A stretch of DNA of 64,000 nucleotides from Bubalus kerabau (GCF_029407905.1 NC_073646.1:10682001-10746000), one strand, 5' to 3'. Positions 11,941 through 24,360 are shown, counted from the first letter of the stretch. The notes: a model not told the origin generated them from the sequence alone. Numbers and translations: made by a program.

Positions 11941-12263
11941 TAAAATGATCCAGATTTATTGGTACCTTGTCTGCTATTGTGAGTCTATCACGTTGCCCTG
12001 TTTGCCTCATTTTCTTGTCGCTCTTTGAAGTACTGCTGTGGTGTGCCCGTGCTCTGTCTGCCCACTGGCTTGGGAGTGCCACAAGACCACACTTCTCCCC
12101 AGTGTCTGGGACAGCGGGTGGACCATTGTTGAGTAATTGGTTGGTTAGCTGTTCCTTAGTCAGTTTCCCCAGACATGACAGCTTCCTGGGGCAGAGCCTG
12201 CCTGTCGATCACCTCTGTGTCCTCCGTGCCTGGGGCTGAACTGGGCACATGGTGGCCGTGCTG

Positions 12264-12413
12264 GTGCGTGCTCAGTTGTGTCCAACTCTTTAGGACCCCA
12301 GGGACTGTAGCCGGCAGGGTCCCCTGTTCATGGGATTCTCCAACCCAGGGGTCGAACTTGTGTCTCCTGTGTTGGCAGGTGGGTTCTTTACCACCAAGCC
12401 ACCTGGGAAGCCC
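12264..12413 (-). mobile_element. Bov-tA SINE, internally deleted, close to an exon
   Basis: Antisense Bov-tA with both ends present. The middle (between tgggattctcc and aacccaggggtcg near 12337-12345) has lost about 60 bases. It ends 101 bases before the exon at 12515, so it sits near that exon's branch-point region. Confidence 0.92.
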
Positions 12414-12514
12414 ATGCTGCTGGTTGGAGGAGGCAGGGGGCTGGGCGCCGTGAAGGGCAAAGGCAGCTGGCATCCTGTGTGCAGGTGAGGCTCATGTGCG
12501 CCCCTCTCTTCCAG

Positions 12515-12615
12515 ACCCTTCCTGGATATGGTGTACCACGCCCTGGACAGCCCGGACGACGACTACCACGCGCTCTTCGTGCTCTGCCTGCTGTACGCAA
12601 TGTCTCACAACAAAG
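12515..12615 (+). CDS. CLEC16A: CLEC16A coding exon, 101 bp
   Basis: The acceptor is cccctctcttccag and the donor is AAAG|GTAAGC. The first base completes Arg (AG+A). The exon then reads P-F-L-D-M-V-Y-H-A-L-D-S-P-D-D-D-Y-H-A, F-V-L-C-L-L-Y-A-M-S-H-N-K and leaves the first base of a Gly codon. Every residue agrees with my recollection of human CLEC16A, so this is a highly conserved start of the helical C-terminal part. The length is not a multiple of three, so skipping it alone would break the frame. Confidence 0.97.
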
Positions 12616-13447
12616 GTAAGCCACTCAGCTTGTCTGCCTTCAGGGGAAAGGACAGCTGCTTTCCTTGAAGAATTTCCTTTCTGGTTTTGGCAGACTCCCA
12701 CAGAACCTCCCTACAGCCTTGTTAGAGCTTCTCAGGTGATTTTCTGCACACTGAAGCCACAGGACTCGGTTACTCAGGCAACACGGGGGCGGGTGGCGGG
12801 TGGTGGAGAGGGAGATTCAAGCGTTGACCGTCCAGCGCAGCATGACTGTGTTCACACTGTGGTTTGCTCTCGACCCCTCGGTCTACAACTGACTTAAGCT
12901 TCTGACCTCTTTCCTAACATCAGAACAAGAATCAGTCAAAGTGCAATCTTGGTTTTGCTATTTATAATAGTCAGTGCACCATTCTGGGTTCAGAGCTAAA
13001 ATAGACTCTGAGTGGATTGTGTGGAAGTGTAGGTTTCCTTTCTGAAGAAAGGTGTGGTTCTCTGGCTTCCCCTGTTGAGGCTGAGCGGTCAGGATCAGCC
13101 TCTCGCGGAGCTGACGGTTTTAATTAGGATCCATTCATTCACTTCCTCTCTGAGAACAGCCGCTGGTTGTGTACCACCTGGCTTGACACGAACGAGTTCT
13201 GAACCCACCACATCAGAAGCTCTTTGAAGGAGAAACCAAGAGTATTCCTTCTGGCCCCTGCCAAGCACAGGGCTTGGCATAGCTGAGACCTTGCATCAAG
13301 GTCTAATGTTTTAGTAGGTTTTTCAAAAGCTTGTTGGGAGGTAGTTAAAGGTGGGTTTTACTGCGATGGTCTATGGTGGGAGTCATTTAGAAAGCACTTA
13401 ACAAAACAGAGTATGTATTTATTCTGAAATAATTGATGATGATAAGT

Positions 13448-13675
13448 TGTATGCGTGCTTACTGCGTGGCTTCAGTTGTGTCCGATTCTTTGCAACCCCA
13501 TGGACTGTACCCTGCCAAGCTCCTCTGTCCATGGGATTATCCCAGCAAGAATACTGGAGTGGGTTGCCATTTCCTACTCCAGGGGATCTTCCTGACCCAG
13601 GGATCGAACCCGTGTCTCCTATGGCTCCTGTATTAGCAGGCAGATCCTTTACCACTGAGCCACCTGGGAAGCCCT
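13448..13675 (-). mobile_element. Bov-tA SINE
   Basis: Complete antisense element, with the 8-bp duplication tgataagt at 13440-13447 and 13676-13683. Confidence 0.95.
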
Positions 13676-14078
13676 TGATAAGTAAGTTGATTAGTGGCAA
13701 AAGAAGATACAGTGAAAAATGCCCCCTTTCCCACATTTGTGCTCCACCTCTTATTCAAAGGCCATTTGTGTTAACGGTTTCTTGTGTCTTTTTAAAGATA
13801 CTTGTGCAAGCCCAAGTACCAAGTGTATACAATTTTATTTTGATGGGTTCCCTACCCTCAACATGAATGGAGGTTCATTCCTTATTATGGTCTGTTCTGT
13901 ACCTAGAACTGCCTCATGCTTTTTAATCCTATGTCTGTGCCATCGTTTGTTCTGCCGTCCCTTATTGAATGACACTGAGACCATTGCCAGGCTTTTCCTA
14001 CTCAAGATGGAACCAGCCGTGGTGGCCCTTCTCCTGTATAAGTCACTGTGCTCATGTGCAACTGCTTACATCTAGTCT

Positions 14079-14286
14079 GAAGTGTTAGTCGCTCAGTCGT
14101 GTCCTACTCTTTGCGACCCCATGGACTTTAGCCCACCAGCCTCCTCTGTCCGTGGAATTCTCCAGACAAGAATACTGGAGTGGGTAGCCATTCCCTTCTG
14201 CAGAGGGTCTTCCTGACCCAGGGATCGAACCCAGGTCTCCTGCATTGCAGGCAGACTCTTTACCATCTGAGCCATCAGGGAAGCCC
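14079..14286 (-). mobile_element. Bov-tA SINE
   Basis: Antisense Bov-A body (gttagtcgctcagtcgtg) to the antisense tRNA-like head (gagccatcagggaagccc). No convincing target-site duplication seen. Confidence 0.93.
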
Positions 14287-15739
14287 AAAAGAAGCATGGC
14301 AGGCTCCCTCTGATGTCTCCCTCCACAGTCCAGTTGATTCCCTTGGCTTCTTCGATCCCTTCCAGCTCTGGCTCAGTCCCTGGCACACGGGAAGCCTCAG
14401 TTCCTGGGAATAAACAGAGCTCCAAGCCTGACCCATGGAGTCCGTCCCACCTGTGGATCACCTGCCATCTGTGCCCACTTCCCCCCAGCTTTGCACTCCA
14501 ACCTCCTGCCCCTCACATGCTGGAGGCTTTGACCTGGGTGATTGAGCACCACCTTGAAATGTCTGTTTATGCCACACTCGTCACCCATAAATATACCCTA
14601 ACCTCATCACACTTCCTGCCATTTCTGGTTCAGTTGAATTTGCCAGCCAAGGTTGAAACTACCATGACCTTTAGCTCTTTCCCTCCTTTGATCCCAGCAT
14701 TTAGTCATCAAGCGTTGTCATCTCTCCCTCTTTGGCCTGTCTGATCAGCAGAATGTAATTGAGCATAGTTCAGTGCCTGGGTCTAGGCTTGGTGCCGGTG
14801 GGAAGGACCAAGGGCAGGAGAGCAGGCGAGATCCTGAGTCTGTCTCTCCAGTAGCTTTAGCACAGCCTTCCGGAGGAGTTAACACATGGCCACTTCGTAA
14901 TCCATCCTCCACAGCACTGCTGGGCAGGTCCTTGTAAGACTGTGCTGTCCATGTCCTTCCCCTGTTAAAAACCTTTGGGGCCTTTTTCTCTCCCTTCAAC
15001 TCCAACCTCCAGTAACCTGCCATTCTGAGTACCTGGATTGCACCCACCATCCTAACTTGATCTGATTCCCCTGACTTCCCACTGCAGACGCTTGGCCCTG
15101 GCCCAGGATTCAGACTCTTAAGTAGCAATTAACTCTTTTCACAGAGATAAACTTGTAGTGACTGTCATGGTACTCTTCAATATTCTTTTGGTTATAAGCC
15201 CCGCAAACCACCTCACATTAACAAAAAGAATCTTATGGGAAGGTCCCTGGGACAGCTCATAAGATCCAAGAAGCTGCTGAAAAGCCAAGGAAAGGGCAGG
15301 AACCAACCAACTCTGGGGACTTAATGTAGATAGTGGTTTGGGTCCAGCAGATCTCGGGCAGGGAGTCTGTCTCCATTCCAGTTTCAGATTGGTGGGCAAG
15401 AGATCTGATTGTTGCAGGTTGGTGATGGGTCTAACTCGGGAGCAGTCAGTTGTGCCTGAGGGTGGGGTGGGTGGGGTCAGGGTCACATAGTGCAGAGCTG
15501 GCCCCAGGGTGTTTCAGCTCTGTGTCTTGGACTGTTCCCAGAGAAGGGAACTTCTCTGGAAGCTTGGCAGCCACCCCATCAGTGCCAACACACCTACCTG
15601 TTCTTGGCTAGGCTTCTACCTTCTTGTATCCGTCTGTGTCTTTTCCTGCTGTTTTATCTGCCCTGACATCACCACCTATTGAAATTATGCTTATCCTGGA
15701 AGTTTTCTCTGAGCCCTTCAGGTGATACTCACTGTGGGT

Positions 15740-17290
15740 TATTGTCCTCTAGTATGGCAGGCATGTTTTACACTTTGCTGGATGTGATTTGCTAAAACTT
15801 GGTGAAGAAGTTTTGCAGCTATGTTTCTGAGTGTTACTGGCCTATGGTCTCCCTGTAATTCTCTTGTTTTGTTTGCTTATGTTCACCTTATGGAATGAAT
15901 GGGGAAATAGTCCCTCCTCCTGAATTTCCTGGACGAGTTTTTGTAGAGCTGGTCTATTTCTTCCTTTACTATTTGATGAAATTCACCAGTGAAGCCATCT
16001 GGGCTTGGAGTTTTCTTTGAGAAAAGGTTTTAAAGTACTCAATTTCCTTAGTAGATATAGAGCTATTAGAGCTTATTTATTTCTTCTACACAAGTTTTAG
16101 TAGCTTGTATCTTTCCAGGAATTTGTCATTTCATCTAAACTATTGAATTTACTGGCACAGACTTTTTCTTTTACTATGTTCCATTATTATTCTCTTAATG
16201 TCTGTTGTATCTGTAGTGATCCCTCCTTTCAATTCATGGTATTAATAGTTTAGGTCTTCATTTTTTTTTTTTTTCCTGATCAGTTTGGCTAGAAATTTAT
16301 CAATTTTATATTAATTTTATTGGTACTCTCAAAGAACTTTCTTTTCGTTTCACTGACTTCTCTATGGTTTTTCTGTTTTATATTTTGTTAATGTTTGTTT
16401 TTTATTTTTGACCTTCAGCTGCTTACTTCAAATTTACTGTTTTTGTAGTTTCTTATGATGGAAATGTAGATCATTGATTACAAGATACAAATCATTACAA
16501 GATGAGCAACAAAAAAGTTTGCTCACATTATTCCTCTTTAGTCATATCCTCCCCATATCAGTCACTGATTTTTAAACCTTACTTTTTTGATAAAATGCGA
16601 GTTTAATGCTGTATATGTCTCTCTAAGCCCTGCTTTAGCTTCCTGCAATAAGTTTTGATATATGCAGTTTAATTTTTATTCAGTTTAAAATATTTTACAA
16701 TTTCTCTTCCAATTTCTTTTTGTCTAAATTCTACCATCTGCAATTTCTCATCATGTTTCTGTTATTGATTTTTCTTTGGTTTGATTTTTAGGTTATATTT
16801 TCTTTTTTTCCCTTTTCATGCTTGGTATTTTTTGATTGGTTGACAGTTGACAGTTGGTATGAATTTTATGTTGTTGGATACTGAATTCTTTCTCCCTTTC
16901 AGTATTTTTGGGCTTTGTCCTGGGACATGGTGAGTTACTTGGAATCCATGAGCTCTTTCTTGAGGCTTGCTTTTAAGCCTTGGTAGTGCTAGTCCAGAAT
17001 AGCCTTTAGTCTCAGGCTCATTTGGCCCCAGTATGGAGGCTGTCCGCTTCCGAGAACTCTACTTGATAAGCCATGATGAGGTGGCTCATCCTTGCAGGCT
17101 GGTGGAAATGTGAGTTCTTCTCAGCCCTGGGTGAGCTCCAGGGGTTGTTCCACCCTCCTTCTCCCGGTAGACCTTTGCCTTTCCTCACCTGCATGCCCCG
17201 GGGCAGAACTGAGCCGAAGCCTTGGAAGGAAGCCCCTGCAGGTCCCTGCGCCTCTCCCTTCTCTTCTCCTCTCTCCCATCAGTTCTAGTC
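15740..17290 (-). mobile_element. Old L1, reverse transcriptase region and beyond, antisense
   Basis: The plus strand reads as reversed L1 ORF2: attcaccagtgaagccatct near 15980, atcagtttggctagaaat near 16280, and ctgctttagcttcctgc near 16630. It continues into another L1M-type stretch (tttttgattggttgac, tgagttacttgg) to about 17060-17290. Many stops and indels show a dead copy. Confidence 0.8.
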
Positions 17291-17574
17291 ACTTGCCTCT
17301 CTGAACTGCAGACTCTGCCTTCTCACCCCAGAGCGACCACGGGCTTCGTCCGGCTTCTGTGGGTCTGTGCTGAGGCCTGGAAGCTTTCCAGCCGGTGACC
17401 TGGCGCAAGCCCGGGCCCACTGCCTTTGTTCCTTCTCTCAGGTTCCCCTCCTGTGCTGCGCTGCCTTGTCCTGTGTGTCATAACCACTGTCTTACATAGT
17501 TTGCCAACTCTTCTAGTTGCTTGAGTGAGGTGGGTAAATCCAATCCCTCTTGTCCGGAAGCTGTAACATTTAAA

Positions 17575-18835
17575 GAAGAAAGTTTTATTGAGGTATAATT
17601 GATAAACAGTGAACTGTACATTTTTCAAGTGTGCAGTTTGATGAGCTTTGACACACGTGATCACCCATGAAACCATCACTGCGGTCAAGTCAGCGTACAT
17701 GCCCATCACTCCAAACGTTCTCTCTGCCCCTTTGTCACCCCTCTCCCTAGGCAGCTCTGAATTGCTCCCTGTCATTATAGCTTAGTCTGCACTTTCTAGA
17801 ATTTTATATAAATAAGATCATGCAATGTGTACTCTCTTTTTTGGTCTGACTTCTTTCAGTTTGCGTAATTATTTTGAGATTCGTTCATGTAGTTGTGTGC
17901 CTCAGTGGTTCCTTTCCTCTTGCTTTTGAGTAATATTCCCCTATGTGAATGTACCAGTTTGTTTACCTGTCCGTCTGTTAAAGGACATTTGGGTCATTTC
18001 CAGTTTTTGACCGTTACAAACAAATCTGCCACGAACATTGCAATATATGTCTCTGGACACGTATTTGCATTTTTTTTTCTTGGGTAAATACTGAGGAGTG
18101 AAATGACTGAATGATATGACAGGTGTGTGTGTGTTTGTTTTTCAGAGACTGCCATGCTGTCTTCCAAAGCAGCTGTGTGATCTTACCTCCCACCATCAGT
18201 GCACGAGTGTGCCATTGGCCTCATACCCTCACCAGTGGTTGGCACGGCCACCTTTTTATTTTTAGTCATTTTAATGGATACCTGTAGTGTTGTCTTTTTG
18301 TGATTTTAATTTCCATTTCCCTAACAACTAATGGGGCTTCACAGGTGGCGCTAGTGATAAAGAACCCACTTGCCAGTGTAGGAGACGTAAGAGACGCAGG
18401 TTCAATCCCTGGGTTGGGAAGATCCCCTGGAGGAGGGCATGGCAACCCACTCCAGTATTCCTGCTTGCAGAGAGAATCCCATGGACAGAGGAGCCTAGCA
18501 GGCTACAGTCCATGTGTACACAGACACAACTGAAGCAACTTAACACACAAACACACAAGCTTAATGATGTCAAACAGCTTTTTAAGGGCTGAGTCTACCA
18601 TCTTCTTTGGTAAAGTATCTTTTCATATCCTTTGCCCATGTTTTAATGAATTGGCCACATTCTTACTGTTGAGTTTTGAGAGTTCTTTTTATCCTAGATA
18701 CAAGTCCTTTATCAGGTGTGTGTTGCAAAGATTTCCTCCCAGTCTGTGGCTGGTCTTCTTTTCTTCACAATACCTTTAGAAGAGCAGAACTTAATTTCCA
18801 TGAAGTTCCCACAGCACTTCTTTGAACTGCTTTTG
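17575..18835 (-). mobile_element. Old L1 3' end, antisense, with nested SINE
   Basis: Begins at the reversed L1 3' UTR (tattgaggtataattgat, acccatgaaaccatcac). It runs into the reversed ORF2 end (gtcatttccagtttttgacc) and, after a SINE at 18334-18561, the reversed segment cctttatcaggtgtgtgttg. It is a separate copy from 15740-17290, because its 3' end lies at the lower coordinate. Confidence 0.82.
18334..18561 (+). mobile_element. Bov-tA SINE inserted in L1
   Basis: Head ggcttcacaggtggcgctag, body with ggcaacccactccagtattc, and an ACA-rich tail. The L1 text taatg occurs at both edges (18329-18333 and 18562-18566). Confidence 0.92.
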
Positions 18836-18859
18836 CTCTGTATGTTTTCTCTCCCATTC

Positions 18860-18970
18860 TGGAACGACTGGGCCTCTGAAAGCAGAGGCCATGTCTCTCT
18901 TGACAGCCTCCTGCACTACACAGTACTGAGTACTCAGCTCAGCGCCTGGCACCCGGCCAGCGCTCTGCCC
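18860..18970 (+). mobile_element. L2 LINE 3' end fragment
   Basis: Contains gaaagcagaggccatgtctc and cagcgcctggcacccgg, the typical order at an L2 3' end. Confidence 0.55.
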
Positions 18971-19364
18971 GCAGTTTCTGACTGACCGCCTCTGAACCGT
19001 GCGGCAGCTCCCCCGCGCCGCTCTCTTGCTGGCGACCCGTGCTCAGCGTCTCCACAGGGAAACTGCTGTTGGGGGGTGGGTGGGGGGTGCCCAGCTCCAG
19101 GGGGGCCGGGGGCACAAGGACAGACTTTTTATAGGGGGGCTGGCTTTGCTGACGGGCTTCCTTCCAGGAGCGCCAGCGTGTGCTGTGAAATGGAACAGCA
19201 GTGGCTTACACACCACCCTCCTTCCTTGATGTGGACGGAGAGATGATCCTGGTGAGGAGCCCACCTACCTCTCTTGGCATCTTCCTAAAAGAGTGGGACT
19301 CTATATTCGAGGGAATTTAATTCCTCCTTCCATTTCCTGCTAATGCTTTCCTTTTATTTACTCA

Positions 19365-20150
19365 TTCACCCTTCTGACAAGTATTTCTGAAGCCATTCTT
19401 AGATGCCAGGCACTGTGGTTAATATTGAGAACCCAGTGGTGAAGCAAACAGAGATGTTCTTGGAGGCGAGTGTGGCTGCTGTGGAGGGAGCAAGGCAGGG
19501 TGGTGGAGTGAAGGCAGCGTGGCGGCTGTGATTTGCGAGTGTGGAGAAAGCCAAGGGTGCAGGGTCGCCTGCTTGGGTGGTCTGGGGAGGCTTCTCTGAG
19601 GAACAGACATCAGAGCTGAGGCCTGAGAATGGGAAAGAGCCAGCCCCACAAAGCTCTAGGGCAGGAATGCTCTGGGCAAAGGGAATGGCAGGTGCAAAGG
19701 CCCTGGGGTAGAAAAGAGCTTACAGGTTTGAGTAGCAGAAAGCAGTTCAAGGTGAGGCTGGCCAGGTGGGCAGGGACCAGATCATGGAAAATCTTAAAGG
19801 CTGGGAGAAGGAATTTAGGATTTATTCCAATTGCAGTGAGAAACACCTAGAGGATTTTTTAAGTAGAAGAGTGACATAGCAGATGGAAATTTTGGGGAGA
19901 GTACCCTGGCTGCTGGATGGAGAGTGAGTCAGTGGGGGGTGAGGGGTGAGCTGTGTGGGGGAAAGCTGGGAGGCTGGTTTGGAAGCTGTTGTGGTAGTCC
20001 AGGCAGGAATAATGTGGATTGAATTATGGCACGTTGGCTGTGGAGATGGAGACAACTGGAAGGTTTTAACGATATATTTTGGAGTTAGAGCCAGGACAAG
20101 CTCATGGTCTGGATGTGGGGGCTGAGTGAGAGGGACATGAGGGCAGCTGT
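19365..20150 (-). mobile_element. Long L2 LINE fragment, antisense
   Basis: An almost continuous reversed L2 3' half: gatgccaggcactgtgg, ggcttctctgaggaac, gcaggtgcaaaggccctggg, gggaccagatcatgg, gtggtagtccaggcagg and gtctggatgtgggggctg occur in the expected order. At nearly 800 bases it is the longest L2 copy here. Confidence 0.82.
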
Positions 20151-20398
20151 GTGCAGCCATTCACTAAGATAGGGAGCTTTGTTTTGGGTGGGAGGGGGCA
20201 CCACAGGAGGAATCTGGGTGCTGCCCAGGGCCCCGCCTCCTGCTGCTGTGTGACCAGTGGTAGCAAATCCAGAACCAGCAACGGTGGGCTCTCGAGCAGG
20301 TTTGGAGAGGAATCTGGGGTGTTAGTTCAGCACCCAGAGGCCCAGGTACCTGGGGCACCCCCAGGGGAAACTGCCTCGGTGGGGCCAGGGGACTGTAC

Positions 20399-20596
20399 CT
20401 GGTTTCTGCTCCAGCCTGGCCTGGAGGCATATGGCTGCCTTTGGCGGGGGGTTTTTGGTGGCAGCTGGTTTCTGCTCCAGCCTGGCCTGGAGGCACATGG
20501 CTGCCTGTGGCGGGGGCTGTTTGGTGGCAGCTGGTTTCTGCTCCAGCCTGGCCTGGAGGCACATGGCTGCCTTTGGCGGGGGCTGTTTGGTGGCAG
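20399..20596. repeat. 66-bp minisatellite, three copies
   Basis: Units at 20399-20464, 20465-20530 and 20531-20596 each begin ctggtttctgctccagcctg and end ttggtggcag, with only a few substitutions. Because 66 is divisible by three and the unit has no stop in several frames, it creates open frames on both strands that look like 22-residue protein repeats. I regard it as noncoding. Confidence 0.96.
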
Positions 20597-21540
20597 TGGG
20601 AGGGCTGGGTGTGTGGGTGGGTGATGTTTTGGTTAGGCAGCAGGTTAGCTGCACTTAACCTTCAGCCTCTCTTTTCCAGATCCATGCCCTCTCAGCAGGG
20701 CCCCTAATGAAATGGCCTCTTTCCGATAGATTTTTCATCATAGGACAGTTTTAACATAAAAGCAATGTTAATAAAAACTAAATGTTAGCTTAGGCCTTCC
20801 AGTAAATCATAATAGATTAGATGCTGCACCAAAATGAATATCGCACAGTGGAAAGGGTTGACTGGTTGGAGGGAGGCGCTCGTTGTGAGTCAGTAGGGCC
20901 AGTAATGAACTCTGGTTCCTGTCTGTAATAGCAGATTCAGTCCTCTGTCCTTTGTCAAGTCTGCAGGGCCCTGGCCCCAGGGGTCGGGGGGAGGGGGAGG
21001 GGATTTTTGCAGCTTTGTCTTTTTAAAGGTTCCCCCACTCTGCCCACCACCATTTATCATTGTTTAGAAGAAGGATCTTGGGCTTTCATCTTGCTGAGAG
21101 GTTGCTTGGAACAAGGATGAGAGGTATGAGAAAGGTTGAAAGATAATAGGAGGCTTTCGCCCTGCAGAAAACTGGCAAAATATCATTCTGGATCTCGACT
21201 CACACATAATCAGAACTGGAAGTACATTGGAAATCAGCCCAACATCTGGTTAGCTTTCGAAATAGTTGGTCTATAGTTTTCCAAAGCTGGCAATGCTTGT
21301 GTGACTCTAGCCAAGACAGAGAGAAAAGAGCTTTTTGACCGTGATTTTTACCTGGCATTGTTGTGCAGGTTTGTCTGCCCACTTCTTTTTATGTTACTTC
21401 GGCCTGGGTCTGTTCCACCCCTGTCCTGAATGGGGGCTTCCAGTGAGGAGAAAGAATCCAGAAGCCAGAACTCAAGGGAAAACTTAGGAGCTGGTCACTG
21501 ACATCACTGAACCTCGCCCTTCCCTTCTCTTTGGGATTCT

Positions 21541-21740
21541 TTGAGTGAGTTAGCTGGGAGTTGGGCCCCGCCTGCCCCTAGCGCTGTGCTTGTTGGGTGG
21601 GAGCGATGGCAGGGGAGACTGTTCTGACTCACTGGCGAGCAGGCTCGCTCTGACCCGGCAGGGAGGGAGCGAGGAAGCGCGTGGTCTGCTGGAATCTGGA
21701 CGTGCGAGCGCGGCTCCCCGGGCCACGTGAAGTGCATCTG
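21541..21740. promoter_or_regulatory. CpG-retaining intronic block with E-box
   Basis: By hand I count about 15 CpG in 200 bases, at roughly 66% GC, in otherwise CpG-poor intron. It includes ccacgtga at 21723-21730, a CACGTG E-box. No repeat is recognised. A regulatory role is inference only. Confidence 0.35.
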
Positions 21741-21892
21741 GGTTTCTCTGGAATTTGTCTGTCACTCGGCACTTAAGGGCTGAATCAAATAGGACCATAT
21801 GTTATCTACAGTGTTTATTTCAGTCAGAGGGAAATGACTAGCAAAGGAACTAGAGCCGGTTGGCAACAAAACCTGCTCTCAGTGACTGGAAA

Positions 21893-21937
21893 CCTGTGTG
21901 TGTGTGTAAACCTGTGTGTGTGTGTGTGTGTGTGTGT
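21893..21937. repeat. Interrupted (TG)n microsatellite
   Basis: Two TG runs separated by taaacc. Confidence 0.95.
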
Positions 21938-24360
21938 CTGCCTGTCTATCCATTCATCTGTACACATGCTTGTTCCCTTTAACATGCATATCTTTGTCGT
22001 GTCATCAAGTGGACCTTGTTCACTCACAGCTGTCAGCCACTGTTTTATTAGGACCCAAAAGAATGTCTTAGAGACTGAGGTGGGAGAGAGAGAGAGGTGG
22101 GGAGGGAATAAGGCACCTGGCCCAGCAGGAACTTTGGGGAAAGATCAGAGATGCCCAGAGGGGCTGTTTACAAAGTTTTGTCACGTGTTGTGTGACGTGA
22201 GCCTGCTCTCTGCCTCATCTTGACTGATGGTAAAATCTACCACACAGAGAATGACTTGCCACATGGAGTCTGTTTGGGGGAAAGGGCCGGAAGTGGGAAG
22301 ATCACCTTGAGTGGGGAGACAGAGACCACTCCAGAGTTGGCTGGAGCGCAAACACTTCATGTCACCAGCTAGCTGCCACCCGAGGGGTCCTGGCAGCCAA
22401 GCCTTGCCGGTCCCTCCTGCCAGGGTCTGCCACATCACTTCCTCCCACAGCCCCTGGCCCTGCTCTCCCTGAGCTCTGCCGCACTCCCTGCCCTGCCCCT
22501 GGGCCTGGCACGACCTGGTCGTCCCTGGGCTGCTCACCCTTCAGAATGAAGTCCAAGCTGCTCGTCCCCTGCGCTGCCCCCAGACAGCGCAGTGTGCCTT
22601 CTTTGGGCCTTCTGAAATAGCTCGACATTAACTTGGTTAGGTTGTTTTCCGATCTTTTCTTTCCTCTTACAACACAGCTGATACAGAACTCCATTAAGCC
22701 ACATTCAAAGTAAAAATTCCCATCAGCACATGGTGATGCCAAGTCACCATTGAGCATGGGTCCTGACAGCAAGCCTGGGGTGCGCAGTTTCTGTGATCAT
22801 TTCCATTGAACAAGGAGACTGAGGGTCAAGGAGGTTAACCATCAAAACAGAGTTCCTCTGGCAGCCTTCCATTCCGGCCCCGGTGTGGCAGGAGCCCAGG
22901 GGGAGAGGGAGCCGGGCAGGGAGGAGCGCTGCCTTGCGGGCGGGCGGTGGCTGTCGTCAGCCCAGAGCAGGCCCCTTGCACGCTGGTGCTGCTGGCGGCT
23001 CTCCAGGTGGGGGGTGCTGCCCCTACCCCATCTGGATCCTGTCCACCTGGGGAATTATCCTGGTTCTGACTGTTCCTCTAATGTGCTCTGTGACCCTGGG
23101 GACACGACTTATCCCTGGGCCTTAATTTCCTCCCTAAAGGAAGAGGGTGCATTGGAATCTGGTCCTCTGAAGCCTAGACATGTTGCAGTCCCCGGGGTTC
23201 CCCGCCTCCCAAAGAGTGGGGCTGAGGAAGGTCAGGATAACCTTGGCAGGTTTCTCTTCCTGTTGAGAGAAGATTTTGCCACAGATTTTCTCATTTTTGA
23301 CAAATCCTAGGGGAGTCGGGGCAATAATGGGAAAGATAAAAATGGAACACATCCTGGAAATGCAAGAGCTGGTCCGAGTCTGGGTGTCACTGGCCCTGCC
23401 GGCTGCCCCCACGTTCCCCGAGGAACCAGCAACCAGTTCCGTCTGCCATCTTTGAAGTGGGATGGCAGATGGTGGGGTCACGGAGCTGGGTGATGCCCCG
23501 GACGGGCCAAGGAGCCATTTTTTTTTTTTCCGCAGAACCACTGACTGACAGTTTCCAGAGGGCCAGGAAGGAAAGAGTAGAGAGAGATTCACACGGTGTT
23601 GACATCTCTGGGGGAAAATTAAAAAACAACAAATGACAGAAAGATTTAGTCGATGTCCCTCCTGCCATTTAATAAACCAGAACGCTTCAGAGTTAAGACA
23701 TTTAGCGTTAAGATGGGATACAGAACCAACAAATTCAATTTTCATCGCAATCAAATTTTTTTGACGAAGCCACGTCGGTGCGGTCATGAGAGAGGGAGCT
23801 GCCCACCTCCAGCCCTCGGGCCTCCCCTACTCGTGTTATCTCCTTGGCATGACATAGCCTCCGGTTCTGATCTGGAAGGAATTCAATAAAGCAAGATATA
23901 TTGTTATGGTTTATTACGTCAACGTGTGAGCGTGGGAGTCACTTAGAATCCAGACGATCAGCTCTTCACTGCTATCCTCCGCTATTTTGTCAAGGTTCTA
24001 AATGAAGCGTCATGTGGGACTCAAGGGGCCGTATTTCAAGAGTTCCCAGAAGTGCCACCTTCCCCCCTTTTGTAGAATAACAGGAAAAGACGTGCTTCAG
24101 GCACAAACAGTCCTTCCCAGCTCCCCGAGCATGGAGCAAGTGAAAGGTTTGTTTCTGGGAGCTTTTCTGTGGGTGTAGTTTTCTTGCAGAGCCACGCTAG
24201 ACAAGAGGCTTTGCATCACCTCTTGTCCCTCGCTCGGCCTGCCGATGTGGCCCCAGCGAGTTGTCCTATCACCCCGGCCCCCAGGTCCTGCTTTAGGAAA
24301 AGTGGCGCTGAGTTCAGTTAGATTGAGCGTGTCGTCTGCTTCCCACCTCCTCTTCCCGTC

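Larger units (their letters stand above)
8100..12514 (+). other. CLEC16A: CLEC16A intron, 4.4 kb
   Basis: Bounded by GT at 8100 and AG at 12513-12514. It contains a 28-bp x3 tandem repeat, three antisense Bov-tA SINEs, an old antisense L1 fragment near 10700-11000 and an antisense MIR. No identifiable feature in 8546-9168, 9850-10650 or 11000-11750. Confidence 0.93.

Noticed and set aside
8462..20596. CRISPR-like arrays at the two tandem repeats
   Set aside because: Units are directly adjacent without spacers, and the genome is mammalian.
20151..20624. 157-codon frame with a 22-residue repeat
   Set aside because: Explained by the 66-bp minisatellite; several frames on both strands are open at once, and no splice or homology support exists.
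23134..23787. 217-codon reverse-strand frame
   Set aside because: No recognisable domain, low-complexity composition, no splice signals; length is within chance for a 64-kb window.
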